A stretch of 64,000 nucleotides of DNA from Pseudomonas borbori (GCF_900115555.1 NZ_FOWX01000007.1:62001-126000); one strand, 5' to 3'; positions 1-9,041 are shown, counted from the first letter of the stretch. Numbers and translations are program-made. The notes: a model not told the origin generated them from the letters alone.

Positions 1-91
1 CGAAATTACGGCTGCCCACCATTTCGATCACATCGCCGAAAGGGCTGAAGCTGTCCCGACGCAGTGGCTGCAGTTCAAGCGTGTGGGTCAT
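1..91 (-). CDS. allA: Ureidoglycolate lyase, copy 1 (N-terminal part only)
   Basis: This is the first 30 codons of a minus-strand gene that runs off the left edge. The translation begins MTHTLELQPLRRDSFSPFGD and continues VIEM, matching the N-terminus of ureidoglycolate lyases (a PLSxExFxPFGDVIE pattern), which split ureidoglycolate into glyoxylate and urea at the end of purine breakdown. It starts 2 bases after the stop of the upstream allantoicase gene, so the two are almost certainly one transcript. A complete second allA lies at 18385-18888, with a different N-terminal sequence. The family call is good, but completeness of the gene cannot be judged here. Confidence 0.8.
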   Translation of the reverse strand, partial: MTHTLELQPLRRDSFSPFGDVIEMVGSRNF

Positions 92-93
92 CC

Positions 94-1110
94 TCAGGCT
101 CCCGTCGTGCCACAGGCGACCGGCGTTCCGATCAGGCGCAGGCGGCTGATGCCGCCATCGGGGAAGATATTCAGGCGCACATGGGTGATGGGCCCCAGCG
201 CGGCGATCTGCTCGCTGAAATAGTGCTGATCATGGGCCCGCAGCTTCTGCGGCGGCAGCAGTTCGCGCCAGAACAGGCTTTGTGTCTCGATCTGCGCGTC
301 GGTGCCGCCTTTGACAAACGCGGCCTGAATCGAGCAACTGTCCGGGTAGTTGCCCTTGAAGTGGGCGGTATCGACTTCGACGCGCTGGATTTCGCCGGGA
401 TGCCCCAGCGCCACTATCACCCAGTCGTTGCCGGGCGTCCGGCGGCGCGCCGTTTCCCAGCCATCGCCCATATTGATACCGCGCCCCGGGTTGAGGATGT
501 TGGCCATGCGCCCGAAATGCTCGTCGCTGCAGGCGAGGGCGCGACCGCCATTGACCACGGCCGCGAGATCGATCGGCGTGGAGCTGGCGATTTCGATACG
601 GGACTGTGCCTGCCCCCAGGCGCGCAGGCGGGCGATACCGCCGTCGGGGTAGATGTTCAGCTTGAGATGGGTCCAGGTCCGTTCATCGTCGATGGCATGG
701 ATATGGTGGGCATCGCCGGACAGGCTGACCGACGGCAGGATCTCTACCCATGCGGTGTCGGCGTCCGGTTCGGCGTTTTCACAGTGGCAGGCCTGCACCG
801 ATGCGGAAGGCGGAAAGTTGCCGGTGAAGTGACTGGTGTCGAGGTCGATGGCCTTGATGGCACCCGGCAGACCGAGTCGGATGATGCTGTAGTCATAGCC
901 TTCGCAACGTTTACGGCGGGACTCCCAGCCGTCCATCCATTTGCCGTTTTCATCGAATACGCCTTCCTGCCAGACCGGCTCCTGGTGGGACAGCATGCGG
1001 CTGGCCGCGGCAAAAAACTCGTCGGTACAAAACAGGATCTCGGCACCCAGGCGCTCATCGGCCAGGTTGGGCCAGTGGGCGGAATAGTTGTCGGGAGCGG
1101 TTCTTTTCAT
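94..1110 (-). CDS. alc: Allantoicase, copy 1
   Basis: The 338-residue product is an allantoicase (allantoate amidinohydrolase), which hydrolyses allantoate to ureidoglycolate and urea in the cytoplasm. It shows the two-repeat architecture of the family. The first half carries the [19 protein letters not shown] stretch and GNFPPSAS, and the second half carries [19 protein letters not shown] and GNYPDSCS. The ATG at 1110 is preceded by GAGGTG at good spacing. It is followed directly by allA copy 1. A second allantoicase is present at 19006-19998; the second halves of the two proteins are very alike while the first halves have diverged. Which copy is the main enzyme is unknown. This copy faces a carrier gene (1478) instead of the puu genes. 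Confidence 0.92.
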   Translation of the reverse strand: MKRTAPDNYSAHWPNLADERLGAEILFCTDEFFAAASRMLSHQEPVWQEGVFDENGKWMDGWESRRKRCEGYDYSIIRLGLPGAIKAIDLDTSHFTGNFPPSASVQACHCENAEPDADTAWVEILPSVSLSGDAHHIHAIDDERTWTHLKLNIYPDGGIARLRAWGQAQSRIEIASSTPIDLAAVVNGGRALACSDEHFGRMANILNPGRGINMGDGWETARRRTPGNDWVIVALGHPGEIQRVEVDTAHFKGNYPDSCSIQAAFVKGGTDAQIETQSLFWRELLPPQKLRAHDQHYFSEQIAALGPITHVRLNIFPDGGISRLRLIGTPVACGTTGA

Positions 1111-1477
1111 GGATCACACCTCGATGGGTTGGTGGTTTCTCCACCGGGGCGGGAGGCGCCCCGTGGCTGTTGGACGACATTCAGCCTACGTCAACTCGCG
1201 GCGAAAGCAATAGTTAATTTTCACATTGATGTTTTGTAAAAATTGAGTATCATCGATTTCAGGTCGACAGGAGGACCGCCTTCCTCAGGGCGTAATCCAG
1301 GGGCCGTGAACAGCGACAAGAACGCAAGGCGCGATGGCGGGGTCGATCAGGCACAGGCGTCGCAGGGTGGGACCGCCGTGGCCGGCATCGGGATCGGTTG
1401 CCGGGGCGCAGACGCCGCCTCCTTTCGTTGCTTGAACCGAGGGATAAACAATAAAAATCAAAACTGAGGTAGAAAAA
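1111..1477. promoter_or_regulatory. Divergent intergenic region between alc copy 1 and the YfcC-type carrier
   Basis: This 367-base gap separates two divergent transcription units and should hold both promoters. The AT-rich stretch at about 1200-1255 is the best place for promoter elements. The carrier gene has a well-formed ribosome binding site (TGAGGTAG, about 1465-1472) but an unusually long leader of roughly 200 bases. No TTGTRTACAA or RutR-type palindrome was found here, unlike the promoters of the second purine cluster. No convincing small gene was seen. Confidence 0.4.
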
Positions 1478-2959
1478 ATGGCAGATGCCAACAGCAACAA
1501 CGACGCTATCGGTCAGTGTGGTGACCCGGCGGAACTGCAGGCCCGGCATGCGGTGCACAAGAAAAAGTCGTTCGAGATGCCGCATATCTACGTCATTCTT
1601 TTCGTTTTCAGCGCCATCGCGGCGCTGCTGACCTACATAGTCCCGGCGGGTGTCTATGACCGGGTGCCGGGGCCGAACGGCCGCACCACCATCGACCCGG
1701 ATTCGTTCCGCGTGATCGAATCCACCCCCGTCGGCTTGGTCGATTTCATGCTGGCGGTGCCCAAAGGGCTGATCGATGCCGGCGTGGTGGTGTTTTTCAC
1801 CTTCATGATCGGCGGCATGTTCATGGTGCTCAGGCGCACCGGTATCATCGAGATCGGGGTCGACAAGCTGGCGCGGCGTTTTGCCAACAACAGCATCCTG
1901 GTGATTCCGATATTGATGGTGACCTTCGCGGTAATCGCCACACTGATCGGCACCCAGGAACTCGCGCTGGTCTACGTGCCGGTGATCCTGCCGCTGATGA
2001 TTGCGCTGCGTTTCGATTCGGTCACCGCGGCGGCTGTGGCGCTCTGTGCCACGACGGCAGGTTTCACCGCCGGCGTGCTCAACCCGATCAATACCGGGCT
2101 CGGCCAGCAGTTGGCGGACCTGCCGGTGTTCTCCGGCATGACCCTGCGCATGCTGGCGTTCGCCGCTATCCTGGCCGCCGGTATCGTCTATGTGGTGCGC
2201 TATGCGCTGAAGGTGCGCGGCAATCCCGAGCTCAGCCTGATGCGCGGGGATGCCAAGGAGCTGGAGAAGCAGCAACGCTACCTGCACAGTGCTAGCGAAA
2301 GCGCGCGGGGCGCCACCCTGCGCCAGAAACTGGCCGCCGTTGCCGCTTTCGGTTTCTTCGGCCTGCTGGTATGGGGCGTGCTGGAGCAGGGCTGGTTCAT
2401 GATGGAGATGGCCGGCCTGTTCGTCATCATGGGCATCGTGGTCGGTCTCATCGCCGGCCTGAAAACCGCCGATATCTGTGATGGCTTCAACGAAGGTTTC
2501 CGCGATGTACTGGTCGGTGCCATGATCTGCGGTATTGCCCGTGCGGTCGCCGTGGTGCTGGAGGACGGGCAGATCATGGATACCCTGGTCCATGGTCTGG
2601 GCAACCTGGTCGGTGGCTTCCCGTCGATGCTGTCGGCGATCGGCATGTTCCTGGCCCAGTTGGGCTTCAACTTCGTCATTCCCTCGGGCAGCGGCCAGGC
2701 GCTGGTGACCATGCCGATCATGGCGCCGCTGTCCGATCTGGTTGGGGTAACCCGGCAGACCGCCGTACTGGCCTACCAACTGGGTGACGGCCTCAGCAAT
2801 ATCCTCTACCCGACATCGGGCTACTTCATGGCAACCCTGGCGCTGGCCGGCGTGACCTGGGACAAATGGGTCAAGTTCTTCCTGCCGCTGTTCGCCATCT
2901 GGATCGCCATTGCGATGGCTTTCCTGGTCTATGCCCAGGCCACCCAGTGGGTCGGCTGA
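1478..2959 (+). CDS. YfcC/DcuC-family membrane carrier, substrate unknown
   Basis: The 493-residue polytopic inner-membrane protein belongs to the YfcC/C4-dicarboxylate anaerobic carrier (DcuC-like) superfamily. A soluble N-terminal tail of about 30 residues is followed by about 12 hydrophobic segments, starting with HIYVILFVFSAIAALLTYIV. The two pseudo-repeat half-sites GTQELALVYVPVILPL and NFVIPSGSGQALVTMPIMAP are the conserved hairpin regions of these ion-coupled carriers. The gene lies between alc copy 1 and an RpiR regulator, so uptake of an allantoin breakdown product such as allantoate or ureidoglycolate is a reasonable inference. The family also includes amino-acid antiporters, so the substrate is open. 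A strong terminator follows. Confidence 0.8.
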   Translation: MADANSNNDAIGQCGDPAELQARHAVHKKKSFEMPHIYVILFVFSAIAALLTYIVPAGVYDRVPGPNGRTTIDPDSFRVIESTPVGLVDFMLAVPKGLIDAGVVVFFTFMIGGMFMVLRRTGIIEIGVDKLARRFANNSILVIPILMVTFAVIATLIGTQELALVYVPVILPLMIALRFDSVTAAAVALCATTAGFTAGVLNPINTGLGQQLADLPVFSGMTLRMLAFAAILAAGIVYVVRYALKVRGNPELSLMRGDAKELEKQQRYLHSASESARGATLRQKLAAVAAFGFFGLLVWGVLEQGWFMMEMAGLFVIMGIVVGLIAGLKTADICDGFNEGFRDVLVGAMICGIARAVAVVLEDGQIMDTLVHGLGNLVGGFPSMLSAIGMFLAQLGFNFVIPSGSGQALVTMPIMAPLSDLVGVTRQTAVLAYQLGDGLSNILYPTSGYFMATLALAGVTWDKWVKFFLPLFAIWIAIAMAFLVYAQATQWVG

Positions 2960-2991
2960 GCGCACGACCAGCCTGAATAGTCGCGCACTAT

Positions 2992-3020
2992 CCCCGTGGT
3001 CTGTGGCCGCGGGGTTTTTC
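2992..3020 (+). terminator. Rho-independent terminator after the YfcC-type carrier
   Basis: CCCCG at 2992-2996 pairs with CGGGG at 3010-3014, and a run of five T follows at 3015-3019. It sits 33 bases after the carrier stop codon and before the RpiR gene, so the regulator is probably transcribed from its own promoter. Confidence 0.75.
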
Positions 3021-3110
3021 CTTCGCGTCCAAGGGGTTGCCGCTTTCTGTTAGAGTCCAGCGGCGGTCGGACGTAACGGGAACCAGCATCGGGTGCGTAG
3101 GGAAGTTGCT

Positions 3111-3962
3111 ATGAAATTGCCAATCGAAGATTGTCTGCGGGACATATATGAGGAGCTGCCGCGTAGCGAGCGGCTGCTGGCCGATATCATCATCGATTTT
3201 CCCGGCGACCTGGCGACCCATTCCATCTCCGAGCTGGTCGCCCGCGCCAATACCTCCAATGCCGCCGCCACCCGGCTGATCAAGCGCCTCGGCTACAAGG
3301 ACTTCCGGGAAGTCCGCAAGCAGGCGCGGGAGGCCAAGGCGCAAGGCTCGCCCCGTTATCTGCATACCATCGATCATCACAGCGGCGACTTCAAAAGCGA
3401 GATCAAGCAGCACCTCGATTGCGAAGTGCAGAACCTGCTGAGCAGCTTCGACGCCCTGAGCGAGGAGATGCTGGAGGAGGTCACCGAGTGCATCGAGAAA
3501 GCGGACAACATATGGGTCATCGGCTATGGCAACAGTTACATGCCTGCGATGTACCTGCGTCAGCAGCTGATCCAGCTGCGCCAGTGCGTCGAGATCCTGC
3601 CACGGCCCGGGCAGGCGATCGAGAAGGACCTGTCGGGACTGAGCGAGCGCGACCTAGTGGTTGTGCTGGGCTTTCGCCGGCGCAAGGACGTGATCTACCG
3701 GCTGATGAAGTATGCCCAGGAGCTCGGTACCCGGGTGCTGTACGTCACCGACCATTCCGAGGACAAGACGGCGGGCCTGGCGAACTGGACGGTCCGCTGC
3801 ATGGTGAAAAGCACCTCGCTGTTCGACTCCTACATCTCCGCCGTCAGCGTCCTTAACTATATCTGCGCCTCTGTCTCCGATCACCTCGGTCGGGCGGCGT
3901 CGGAGCGCTTGAGTCGGGCCGAGCGGCTGCACGACATTTTCAGCCGGATCGAGGAGAGCTGA
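3111..3962 (+). CDS. MurR/RpiR-family transcriptional regulator
   Basis: The 283-residue protein has an RpiR-type helix-turn-helix domain at about residues 5-80 (SISELVARANTSNAAATRLIKRLGY is the recognition region) and a SIS sugar-phosphate-type sensing domain at about 115-260 (IWVIGYGNSYMPAMYLRQQL). Such regulators respond to a phosphorylated or otherwise anionic metabolite. The ATG at 3111 has AGGGAAG just upstream; a GTG at 3093 is possible but has no better signal. Its closest neighbours are the YfcC-type carrier and alc-allA, which are its likely targets. The ligand cannot be told from the sequence. Confidence 0.9.
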   Translation: MKLPIEDCLRDIYEELPRSERLLADIIIDFPGDLATHSISELVARANTSNAAATRLIKRLGYKDFREVRKQAREAKAQGSPRYLHTIDHHSGDFKSEIKQHLDCEVQNLLSSFDALSEEMLEEVTECIEKADNIWVIGYGNSYMPAMYLRQQLIQLRQCVEILPRPGQAIEKDLSGLSERDLVVVLGFRRRKDVIYRLMKYAQELGTRVLYVTDHSEDKTAGLANWTVRCMVKSTSLFDSYISAVSVLNYICASVSDHLGRAASERLSRAERLHDIFSRIEES

Positions 3963-4009
3963 TGCGCTGCGCAGGTGGCGTGTAGCCAGAGGCTCGTGCG
4001 GGCTCGAGC

Positions 4010-4864
4010 TCAGCCGCTGGCCTGGTCGCGGCACAGCCGATAGAGCTGTGCTTGCAGGTCCTGGCCGGCCTTGCCCAAGCCTTGGCGGCCGTAAAGCACC
4101 AGGTGCATGCCGGCGATCGGCGGCAGGCCGCTGTCCGCCGCCAGTGGCCGATGTCCCGCTTGCAGGACGCGCCGCGGCAGCAGGCTGATGCCGAGACCGG
4201 CGGCCACTGCCGCGCAGATGCTGGCCAGGCTGGCACTGGAGTAACTGATGCGCCAGTTGCGGCCGTTGACCTCGAGGGCCTGGATCATTTCCTGGCGATA
4301 CAAGCCGCCCGGGACAAAGGTCACCAGCGGCAGCGGATCGCGTGCGAGCGCCGGACGCTGGCGACTGTCCACCCAGCACAGGGGTTCCGGCCAGGCCGCC
4401 AGGCAATCGCTGCCGGTCTTCATCTGTTTGCTCAGCAGCAGGTCGAATTCACCGTCGCGATACTGCCGCAGCAGTTCCGGGCTGAGTCCGCTGCTGACCT
4501 CCAGGCGTACCTTCGGGTGGCTCTCGGCGAACTGGGCCAACAACGGCATCAGCCGTTCGGCGGCGAAGTCCTCGGGCACGCCAAGACGCAGCACACCCTC
4601 GCTTTGCGCATGGCGCAGCACCTCTTCGGCTTCGTCGTGCAGCGCCATGATCCGCCGGGCGTAGCCGAGCAGCCGCTCGCCCTCGACGGTTACCAGCACC
4701 CGGCGGGCGCTGCGGTCCAGCAGACGACAGCCGAGGTCATCTTCCAGTCGGCGAACCTGCTGGCTGACGGTCGACTGGGTGAGGTGCAGGCGCTCGGCGG
4801 CGCGGGTGAAATTGCCGCAGTCGGCAACGGCGACGAAGCTGCGCAGAAGCAGATGATCGAGCAT
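4010..4864 (-). CDS. LysR-family transcriptional regulator
   Basis: The 284-residue protein has the LysR winged-helix domain at residues 1-60 (FTRAAERLHLTQSTVSQQVR is the DNA-reading helix pair) and a periplasmic-binding-protein-like effector domain from about 85 on. It is transcribed divergently from the CynX-type MFS gene that starts at 5088, the standard layout for a LysR protein controlling its neighbour. An inverted repeat lies just upstream at 4874-4891. The inducer is unknown. Its tail faces the RpiR gene in convergent orientation. Confidence 0.9.
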   Translation of the reverse strand: MLDHLLLRSFVAVADCGNFTRAAERLHLTQSTVSQQVRRLEDDLGCRLLDRSARRVLVTVEGERLLGYARRIMALHDEAEEVLRHAQSEGVLRLGVPEDFAAERLMPLLAQFAESHPKVRLEVSSGLSPELLRQYRDGEFDLLLSKQMKTGSDCLAAWPEPLCWVDSRQRPALARDPLPLVTFVPGGLYRQEMIQALEVNGRNWRISYSSASLASICAAVAAGLGISLLPRRVLQAGHRPLAADSGLPPIAGMHLVLYGRQGLGKAGQDLQAQLYRLCRDQASG

Positions 4865-4873
4865 CTATACATT

Positions 4874-4891
4874 CCAATTTTCACTGATTGG
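4874..4891. promoter_or_regulatory. Candidate LysR operator
   Basis: CCAAT and ATTGG arms flank an 8-base spacer in the divergent LysR/MFS promoter, 10 bases upstream of the LysR start codon. The position and dyad form suit LysR autoregulation. The assignment rests on position and symmetry only. Confidence 0.4.
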
Positions 4892-5087
4892 CATTCTTAC
4901 ATTTAATTTCAGAATACCTGAACGGTCCTGGATAATGCGTTTCGACTGCAGGCCAGTGAGTAACACCCACGACTTCGAGAGGCGCCACCGATGCCACACG
5001 ATCAAGTTATCCCGGCCCCGGCCGTCGCCCCGTCCCGCCAGTGCCTCGAGCGCCGGGCGATGGCTGGTCGCCTTGGTTGCTCCAGGC

Positions 5088-6281
5088 ATGGCCGCTAGTC
5101 AACGCCTGCACGACATAGGCTGGGCGCTGACGCTGATCGTCCTGGGTTTGAACCTGCGGCCGATCCTGACGTCGGTCAGTCCCCTGCTCAACGAGATTCG
5201 CGAGAGCTCCCGCTTGGGGTTCCAGGGGGCGGCCCTGCTGACCAGCTTACCGGTGCTGTGCATGGGGCTGGTGGCCCTGGCGAGCGCTTCCGTCGAGGCG
5301 CGGCTGGGCGAGGGCAGGGGGATCGCCCTGGGCTTGCTGTGCATCCTGCTGGCCTGCGCGGTGCGCGGCTTCACCGTCGATGGTGGCCTGTTGCTGGGCA
5401 CGGCGTTGCTCGCAGGCATTGGCGTGGCCTTGATCCAGGTGCTGGCGCCGGGTTTGGTCAAGCGCCGCTTCGCTGGCCGGGTGGCGTTGGCGATGGGCGT
5501 CTACTCGGCGGCATTGATGGGCGGCGGCGGGCTGGCCGCCTGGTTCAGTCCGCGTCTGGCCAGCCACTTCGGTCATTGGCAAGCGGGGTTGCTGGTGTGG
5601 ATGCTGCCGGCGCTGCTGGCCTTGGCGCTGTGGTTGAACATGCCCTGGCGCTCTGCCCAGCCGCTGGCCGCCGGGCAGAGCGTGCAGGCCTTCATGGGTA
5701 ACCGCCGCGCCTGGCTATTGGCGCTGTACTTCGGTTTCAGTAATTGCGGCTATATGACGCTGGTGGCCTGGCTACCGGCCTATTACCAGCAACTGGGCTG
5801 GAGCGGTCGGGACGGTGGTTCGCTGCTGGCGCTGATGACCCTGTTCCAGGTCCTGGCCGCCCTGCTGATGCCCGCGCTGGCCCAGCGCACGCGCGAGCGC
5901 CGTGGCTTGCTGAGCATCAGCCTGATCGCGCAGCTGTTCGGCTTCGGCGGCCTGCTGCTGCATCCGGCGGATTCGCCGCTATTGTGGATCGCCTTGATCG
6001 GCTTTGGCCTGGGCGCCTGTTTCGCCCTGAGCCTTATCCTCAGCCTGGATCATCTGCATGACCCGCGGGCGGCCGGGCAGCTGGCGGCTTTCGTGCAAGG
6101 CTTCGGTTTTCTGATCAACGCCCTGGCGCCGGCGCTGGGCGGCTGGCTGCGCGAGCTGACCGGTGGCTTCCAGGCCACCTGGCTGCTGATGCTGGCGTGC
6201 CTGCTGGCGATGCTCGCGCTGACCTGGCGCTTCAGTCCTGCCAGCTATTGGCGCATTTCTAGCAATGGCGGCCCGACCTAG
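5088..6281 (+). CDS. CynX/NimT-type MFS transporter
   Basis: The 397-residue inner-membrane protein has about 12 hydrophobic segments. Near the start it carries the motif VLGLNLRPILTSVSPLL, typical of the CynX/NimT (cyanate and nitroimidazole permease) branch of the MFS. The family's substrates are small anions or unidentified. The ATG at 5088 gives the normal length. The open frame continues upstream to 4935, but those residues look untypical. An ATG at 4991 with a GAGGCGCC-like upstream element is in another frame and stops at about 5096, which leaves a possible ancient frameshift at the 5 prime end. The 3 prime end overlaps the convergent TetR gene by 4 bases. The divergent LysR gene probably controls it. 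Confidence 0.82.
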   Translation: MAASQRLHDIGWALTLIVLGLNLRPILTSVSPLLNEIRESSRLGFQGAALLTSLPVLCMGLVALASASVEARLGEGRGIALGLLCILLACAVRGFTVDGGLLLGTALLAGIGVALIQVLAPGLVKRRFAGRVALAMGVYSAALMGGGGLAAWFSPRLASHFGHWQAGLLVWMLPALLALALWLNMPWRSAQPLAAGQSVQAFMGNRRAWLLALYFGFSNCGYMTLVAWLPAYYQQLGWSGRDGGSLLALMTLFQVLAALLMPALAQRTRERRGLLSISLIAQLFGFGGLLLHPADSPLLWIALIGFGLGACFALSLILSLDHLHDPRAAGQLAAFVQGFGFLINALAPALGGWLRELTGGFQATWLLMLACLLAMLALTWRFSPASYWRISSNGGPT

Positions 6282-6922
6282 GCGCGGGTGACTTGCTCGG
6301 AGGCGGCGCTCTGCGTTTCGTCGATCTCGCAGCCCTTGATCACCAGGCGGATGATGGTCTGGGCGGCGGCTTCGTAGTCGGCGTCGTCCAGGCTGGCCTT
6401 GCCGGTGACGGTGGCGATCTGCCAGTCGAAGTCGGCATAGGTCTGGGTCGCGGCCCAGATGCTGAACATCAGGTGGTGCGGGTCGATCTTGGCCATCAGG
6501 CCCTGGCCGATCCAGCGCTGGATGCAGGCGATGTTGTGCTGGGCCTGGGCGTTGAGCTGTTCGGCCTGTTTGGCGGACAGATGCGGCGCCCCATGCATGA
6601 TCTCGCTGGCGAATACCTTGGAGGCGGAGGGCAGCTCGCGGGAAATGCGGATCTTCGAGCGGATATAGGCCGTCAGCACGTCAGCCGGTTTGCCGGGCTG
6701 ATTGAACGGCGCCGAGGCCTCCAGCAGCGGTTCGATAATGCTTTCCAGCACCTCGCGGTAGAGGTTCTCTTTCGACTTGAAGTAGTAATAGACGTTGGGC
6801 TTGGGCACACCGGCCTTGGCGGCGATATCGCTGGTCTTGCTGGCGGCAAACCCCTTGTCGGCGAATTCTTCACTGGCTGCGCGCAAAATCAGCTCTCTGT
6901 TGCGCTCGCGAATACTGGTCAT
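6278..6922 (-). CDS. RutR-like TetR-family regulator
   Basis: The 214-residue protein has a TetR helix-turn-helix domain at about residues 8-55 (TSDIAAKAGVPKPNVYYYFKS) and a C-terminal domain of the RutR/YcdC type (EIMHGAPHLS, IDPHHLMFSIWAATQTYADF). E. coli RutR senses uracil and thymine and binds a TTGACCA-N2-TGGTCAA palindrome. A perfect dyad with the TGACCA-N2-TGGTCA core lies at 7031-7050, between this gene and moaA, which supports both the family call and autoregulation. The ATG at 6922 is chosen because AGGGG lies 5 bases upstream; an in-frame ATG at 6940 is an alternative. A purine or pyrimidine ligand is an inference from the family and the neighbourhood. Confidence 0.88.
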   Translation of the reverse strand: MTSIRERNRELILRAASEEFADKGFAASKTSDIAAKAGVPKPNVYYYFKSKENLYREVLESIIEPLLEASAPFNQPGKPADVLTAYIRSKIRISRELPSASKVFASEIMHGAPHLSAKQAEQLNAQAQHNIACIQRWIGQGLMAKIDPHHLMFSIWAATQTYADFDWQIATVTGKASLDDADYEAAAQTIIRLVIKGCEIDETQSAASEQVTRA

Positions 6923-7030
6923 AAGCCCCTGTGCTTGCATGTGCCACCCGGCGCCGGGCGGCGGTCGGGCATGGTAGCACCGGGCCTGCGCGTGGCTCAA
7001 GCCGGCGCGGGCTGGGCGTTTGGATAACTT

Positions 7031-7050
7031 AACTGACCAGGTGGTCAGTT
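7031..7050. promoter_or_regulatory. RutR-type operator
   Basis: AACTGACCAGGTGGTCAGTT has 9-base perfect arms around GG and contains the TGACCA-N2-TGGTCA core of the E. coli RutR site. It lies in the divergent promoter of the RutR-like regulator and moaA. This is the strongest copy in the window; weaker relatives are at 12107 and 14843. Confidence 0.8.
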
Positions 7051-7052
7051 TA

Positions 7053-7062
7053 TTGTGTACAA
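7053..7062. promoter_or_regulatory. TTGTGTACAA palindrome
   Basis: TTGTGTACAA starts 3 bases after the RutR-type operator in the promoter region of moaA. The same motif recurs upstream of the NCS1 and NCS2 permeases and between puuE and uraH. It is probably the site of a second regulator, not encoded here under any obvious candidate. Confidence 0.5.
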
Positions 7063-7141
7063 AAAATAGCTTTTCTGTTTCTATCTGTGCACTGCATTTC
7101 ATCACAAAATGTCTCGACTCCCTGAGTAGAGGAGACTCGCC

Positions 7142-8137
7142 GTGTCTCACGCGCACTTGCTTGACCCCTTCGGTCGGCGCATCACCTACCTGCGATTGTC
7201 GGTTACCGACCGCTGCGACTTCCGTTGCACCTATTGTATGAGTGAGGACATGGTCTTCGCCCCGCGGGCGCAGATTCTCAGCCTGGAAGAACTCTACGCC
7301 GTGGCCGATGCCTTTATCGGCCTGGGAGTCAAACGCATCCGCATCACCGGTGGCGAGCCGCTGGTGCGCAAGAATCTGCTCGGTCTGCTGGCGCGCCTGG
7401 GCCGGCGCCCGGAACTGGAAGACCTGGCCATCACCAGCAACGGCTCGCAACTGGCCGAGCTGGCGACGCAGTTGCGCGCCGCCGGGGTCAAGCGCCTGAA
7501 CATCAGCCTGGATTCCTTGCGTCGCGAACGTTTCGCCGCCTTGACCCGGCGTGACCGGCTCGATCAGGTGCTGGCCGGCATCGAAGCGGCGCGGGCGGCC
7601 GGATTCCACAAGATCAAACTGAACAGCGTGGTGCAGCAGGGGCGCAACGACGACGAGGTACTCGACCTGGTCGACTTCGCCATCGCGCGCGGCCTGGATA
7701 TCAGCTTTATCGAAGAAATGCCGCTGGGCAGTGTCTCCAGCCATCAACGCGAGCAGACCTTCTGCTCCAGCGACGAGGTGCGCCAGCGTATCGAGGCGCG
7801 TCATGCGCTGGTGCGCAGCAGTCAGCAGACCGGCGGGCCGTCGCGCTACTGGCGGGTGCAGGGCACAGGGACGCACGTCGGCTTTATCTCGCCGCACAGC
7901 CACAACTTCTGTGGCGATTGCAATCGCGTGCGGGTCACCGCCGAGGGCAAGCTGGTGCTCTGTCTGGGGCACGACAACGCGCTGGATCTCAAGGCCTTGA
8001 TCCGCCGTTATCCGGGGGACGGCCAGCGTCTACGCGACGCCCTGGTCGGTGCCTTGCGACTCAAACCCGAACGCCACCACTTCGAGCGTGACGAACAGGT
8101 CCAGGTGCTGCGGTTCATGAGCGTGACCGGTGGCTGA
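7142..8137 (+). CDS. moaA: GTP 3',8-cyclase MoaA (molybdenum cofactor biosynthesis)
   Basis: The 331-residue radical-SAM enzyme makes the first molybdopterin precursor from GTP. The N-terminal Fe-S motif CDFRCTYC (about residues 24-31), the TGGEP box, the C-terminal cluster FCGDCNRVRVTAEGKLVLC (about 259-278) and the terminal Gly-Gly are all present. The start is GTG at 7142 with AGAGGAG upstream. Its placement beside purine genes suggests supply of cofactor for a xanthine dehydrogenase outside the window; the formate dehydrogenase at 59.8 kb also needs the cofactor. The promoter carries the RutR-type box and a TTGTGTACAA site, so it may be co-regulated with purine catabolism. Confidence 0.95.
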   Translation: MSHAHLLDPFGRRITYLRLSVTDRCDFRCTYCMSEDMVFAPRAQILSLEELYAVADAFIGLGVKRIRITGGEPLVRKNLLGLLARLGRRPELEDLAITSNGSQLAELATQLRAAGVKRLNISLDSLRRERFAALTRRDRLDQVLAGIEAARAAGFHKIKLNSVVQQGRNDDEVLDLVDFAIARGLDISFIEEMPLGSVSSHQREQTFCSSDEVRQRIEARHALVRSSQQTGGPSRYWRVQGTGTHVGFISPHSHNFCGDCNRVRVTAEGKLVLCLGHDNALDLKALIRRYPGDGQRLRDALVGALRLKPERHHFERDEQVQVLRFMSVTGG

Positions 8138-8222
8138 GCCGCCGCGCTGAATCCCCGGTCGCGGTCTGCCGTTGGCCGATCAAACCGGTTAGACCAAACC
8201 AACAATAATCAGGAGGGTTGCC

Positions 8223-9041
8223 GTGAAGCCCGCTCGTGTCTGCAGTTTGTTCACCTTGCTGTTTTGCACCGCCAGCCAGGCCGAAAGCTATGTCATCGGC
8301 GTCGAGAAGATGGCTTTCGCGCCGCATTACAGTGTCGACCAGCAGGGGCAATACCAAGGCTTTGCCCGTGAGTTGTTCGATCTGTTCGCCGCGCACAGCG
8401 GCGTACAGTTGAGCTACCGGGCGCTGCCGGTGGCGCGCTTGTTGCCGGCCCTGCTGCAGGGTGAGGTGGACTTCAAGTACCCGGACAGCGATAGCTGGGC
8501 GCAGACCCAAAAGCTCGGCAAGGACGTGCACTACAGCCAGGCGGTGGTCGCCTACGTCGATGGCGTGCTGGTCGCACCGCAGCGTCAGGGGCAAGCGCTG
8601 GAGCAGCTCAAGCGTCTGGGCATGGTCAGCGGCTGGACCCCCTGGGGTTACCAGCGGGGTATCGAGACGGGACAGATCCAGCTGACCTACAGCGACGACC
8701 TGCGCAAGATGATCCAGCAGACATTGAAGAAAGACACCGACGGCGCCTACTTCAATGTGGTGGTCGCCACCCATTACCTCGACAACATCCGCGCCCGCCC
8801 CGGCGCCTTGGTGTTCGATGCCAAGTTGCCGCATACCCGCGGCAGCTTTCACCTGTCCACGCTCAGGCATCCCGAGCTGTTGCAGCGCTTCGATCGCTTT
8901 CTTGTCGAACAACAGGCCGAGGTAGCGGCGCTAAAGGATCGCTACCGGGTCGAGGCCAATCTGGATTCGGAGTACATGGGGGTGGAGCAGTGGAAGGTGG
9001 ATTTCCTCAAGCGGCAAAAAGCCAAGGCGAGCGTCGAGTAG
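8223..9041 (+). CDS. Periplasmic family-3 solute-binding protein
   Basis: The 272-residue protein has a signal peptide (MKPARVCSLFTLLFCTASQA) and a SBP_bac_3 fold beginning YVIGVEKMAFAPHYS, with the usual GFARELFDLFA and ALLQGEVDF stretches. Such proteins bind amino acids or related solutes in the periplasm. No ABC permease or ATPase genes adjoin it, so it may be an orphan receptor or serve a transporter elsewhere. The start is GTG at 8223 with AGGAGGG in front. It follows moaA by 85 bases. The ligand is unknown. Confidence 0.8.
   Translation: MKPARVCSLFTLLFCTASQAESYVIGVEKMAFAPHYSVDQQGQYQGFARELFDLFAAHSGVQLSYRALPVARLLPALLQGEVDFKYPDSDSWAQTQKLGKDVHYSQAVVAYVDGVLVAPQRQGQALEQLKRLGMVSGWTPWGYQRGIETGQIQLTYSDDLRKMIQQTLKKDTDGAYFNVVVATHYLDNIRARPGALVFDAKLPHTRGSFHLSTLRHPELLQRFDRFLVEQQAEVAALKDRYRVEANLDSEYMGVEQWKVDFLKRQKAKASVE

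Noticed and set aside
1259..2965. A 568-codon open frame antisense to the YfcC-type carrier
   Set aside because: The plus-strand frame encodes a clear polytopic carrier; the antisense product is a Gln/His/Asp-rich shadow.
6278..7972. Extension of the RutR-like gene into a 564-residue fusion protein
   Set aside because: The extra N-terminal part is antisense to moaA, crosses the RutR-type operator and promoter, and a start with a good ribosome binding site exists at 6922.
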